Part shown: piece by piece, positions 4,891 to 5,885 of the stretch | How the letters are laid out: each line of letters opens with the position of its first letter | Position numbering within the stretch: position 1 is the stretch's first letter | Assembly: GCA_030606845.1 (NCBI GenBank) | Contig: JAUWFP010000144.1 | Location: 1-5,885 of the forward strand | Direction: 5' to 3' | DNA length: 5,885 nt | DNA from: Anaerolineales bacterium | GTDB lineage: Bacteria; Chloroflexota; Anaerolineae; Anaerolineales; E44-bin32 | Made by a program: the position numbers and the translations under genes | The notes under the pieces: model-generated | The model's input: the letters and a program-made list of their open reading frames with translations, nothing else | Databases searched by the model: none | What the model was told of the DNA's origin: nothing

Positions 4891-5885
4891 CTAATCTTCC
4901 GGTACATATGTCTGGTATCGCTCCCAAACGGTGGATGCTAATTCACGCGATCGAGCGGTGATCTGTTCTTCATCAAGCGTTAAAAGCTCCCGTTCTCGCA
5001 TGAGTATCTTCCCCGCGACAATCGTGCTCGTAACCATCGATTCGTTAAACCCGAAGAGAATGTGCCATGGTAAGTTGCCCCCCGAGAGTGGCGTGGTTGG
5101 ATGGTAATCAACGAGGATTAGATCGGCGTGCGCGCCAAGCGCGATCTTACCCAGGTCACCTTCTGAGAAGAATTGCTGTGCTAATTCAGCATTGTGATGT
5201 ACCGCCATTCTTATCAATACGTCTCCTGGCATCCTGCGCGGATCTCTGTTCCAGACTTTATGGAGGAGATATGCTGTCTTCCATTCCTCCCACATCGCGT
5301 TTGAAAAACCATCGTTTCCCAGGCAAACCTTCACACCCGCCTGCATCAAGGATTCGACATCTGCGACTCCAACGCCGTTGTTCATATTCGAACGGGGTTG
5401 ATGCGTTACCCATGTCCCGCTCTCAGCCAATAATTCCACCTCGCGCTCATCAATATGGATCGCATGAGCGACGATCGTCTTCTCCCCCAGAATACCATGA
5501 TCATTCAAACGATTGACCACTCGCTTGCCGGATTTCTCGAGGCTGTCGACTTCATCGACCTCATGCTCGGCGACATGGATGTGAAAACCGATGCCCTCCG
5601 CTGCGGCTGACCGGCATAGTTCCAAGGTGCGCTCTGAAAGCGTAAGGCTGGCGTGCAAGCCAAAGGTAGCTGCGACCCTCCCCCCTGCAACCCGCCCGTC
5701 CCGACAACGTTCGATAAAGCGAACGTTTTCCTCAATCCCGGCCTGAGTTTTCTCCTCGCCATCGCGATCTGTGACCTCATAGCAGAGGACACCTCGCAAC
5801 CCGGATTCTGTCACTGCTTCTGAGATCACATCCAACGATCCATGAATGTAGTTTGGGGAAGCATGATGGTCGATTAATGCGGTTG
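4891..5885 (-). CDS. ssnA: SsnA-like aminohydrolase (amidohydrolase superfamily), N-terminus beyond the window
   Basis: About 330 residues are visible, with the frame open across the right edge; the family has about 440, so roughly the first 110 are missing. It is a metal-dependent TIM-barrel amidohydrolase that would hydrolyse a C-N bond, often on a purine-like or similar ring, but SsnA's own substrate is not established. Visible signs are DHHASP (5-10 of the visible part), the metal-ligand strand GFHIHVAEHEVD (99-110), HAIH (140-143), the LGNDGF strand with the catalytic-type aspartate (188-193), EEWKTAYLLHK (199-209) and the end-of-barrel GKIALGAHADLILVDY (245-260). The HHASP block and the LGNDGFSNAMWEEWK region point to SsnA rather than generic guanine deaminase. 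A TTG at 5835 is not the real start because the homologous sequence continues upstream of it. It is separated from npdG by 117 bp and may be a neighbour rather than a functional part of the F420 operon. Confidence 0.85.
   Translation of the reverse strand, partial: TALIDHHASPNYIHGSLDVISEAVTESGLRGVLCYEVTDRDGEEKTQAGIEENVRFIERCRDGRVAGGRVAATFGLHASLTLSERTLELCRSAAAEGIGFHIHVAEHEVDEVDSLEKSGKRVVNRLNDHGILGEKTIVAHAIHIDEREVELLAESGTWVTHQPRSNMNNGVGVADVESLMQAGVKVCLGNDGFSNAMWEEWKTAYLLHKVWNRDPRRMPGDVLIRMAVHHNAELAQQFFSEGDLGKIALGAHADLILVDYHPTTPLSGGNLPWHILFGFNESMVTSTIVAGKILMRERELLTLDEEQITARSRELASTVWERYQTYVPED

Noticed and set aside
4881..4900. Hairpin GGAAG...CTTCC around the aminohydrolase stop as a terminator
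   Set aside because: The stem is only 5 bp with a 10-nt loop, overlaps the stop codon and lacks an adjacent run of T on the transcribed strand.
5067..5516. 149-codon plus-strand open frame opposite the aminohydrolase
   Set aside because: It is antisense to a well-supported conserved gene, its composition is rich in Arg, Ser and Pro, and it has no recognisable domain.
5833..5835. TTG at 5835 as the start of the aminohydrolase
   Set aside because: The frame stays open to the window edge and encodes the conserved DHHASP segment upstream of this codon, so the true start is outside the window.

Overview
The window is a tight, single-direction gene block. Every supported gene lies on the minus strand, so transcription runs from high to low coordinates. 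It is devoted mainly to making and using the deazaflavin cofactor F420. In transcription order it holds: an SsnA-like aminohydrolase cut by the right edge (5885-4891); an NADPH:F420 oxidoreductase, npdG (4773-4105); the F420-0 gamma-glutamyl ligase, cofE (4108-3338); a small PPOX-type split-barrel flavin/F420 protein (3301-2903); a nitroreductase-fold protein resembling the C-terminal half of FbiB (2906-2292); the phosphoenolpyruvyl/phospholactyl transferase, cofD/fbiA (2301-1348); the guanylyltransferase, cofC/fbiD (1351-719); and a luciferase-like (LLM class, Mer-like) oxidoreductase cut by the left edge (719-1).

The genes from npdG to the LLM protein look like one operon. Four junctions overlap (4 bp, 4 bp, 10 bp, 4 bp), one is a 1-bp TAATG stop-start, and the only spacer is about 36 bp before the PPOX gene. 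The one intergenic region big enough for a promoter is the 117 bp between the aminohydrolase and npdG. It contains a perfect 7-bp inverted repeat and weak promoter-like hexamers.

Together the genes cover the later part of F420 synthesis. CofC activates a three-carbon phospho-acid with GTP, CofD transfers it to Fo, a reductase (probably the nitroreductase-fold protein) would saturate dehydro-F420-0, and CofE adds the glutamate tail. NpdG can then reduce F420 with NADPH, and the PPOX and LLM proteins are likely consumers. The Fo synthase (fbiC or cofG/cofH) is not in the window and must be elsewhere if the pathway is complete.

The most interesting point is that FbiB, a two-domain fusion in actinobacteria, appears here as two separate genes with a PPOX gene between them. 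A bacterial-type F420 pathway with a stand-alone CofE, roughly 50-58% GC in the lines I counted, and protein wording typical of Chloroflexota suggest a Chloroflexota bacterium, possibly from an uncultured lineage. That is an inference from family resemblance, not a database result. No RNA genes, mobile elements, CRISPR arrays or gene-free stretches over 300 bases were seen.
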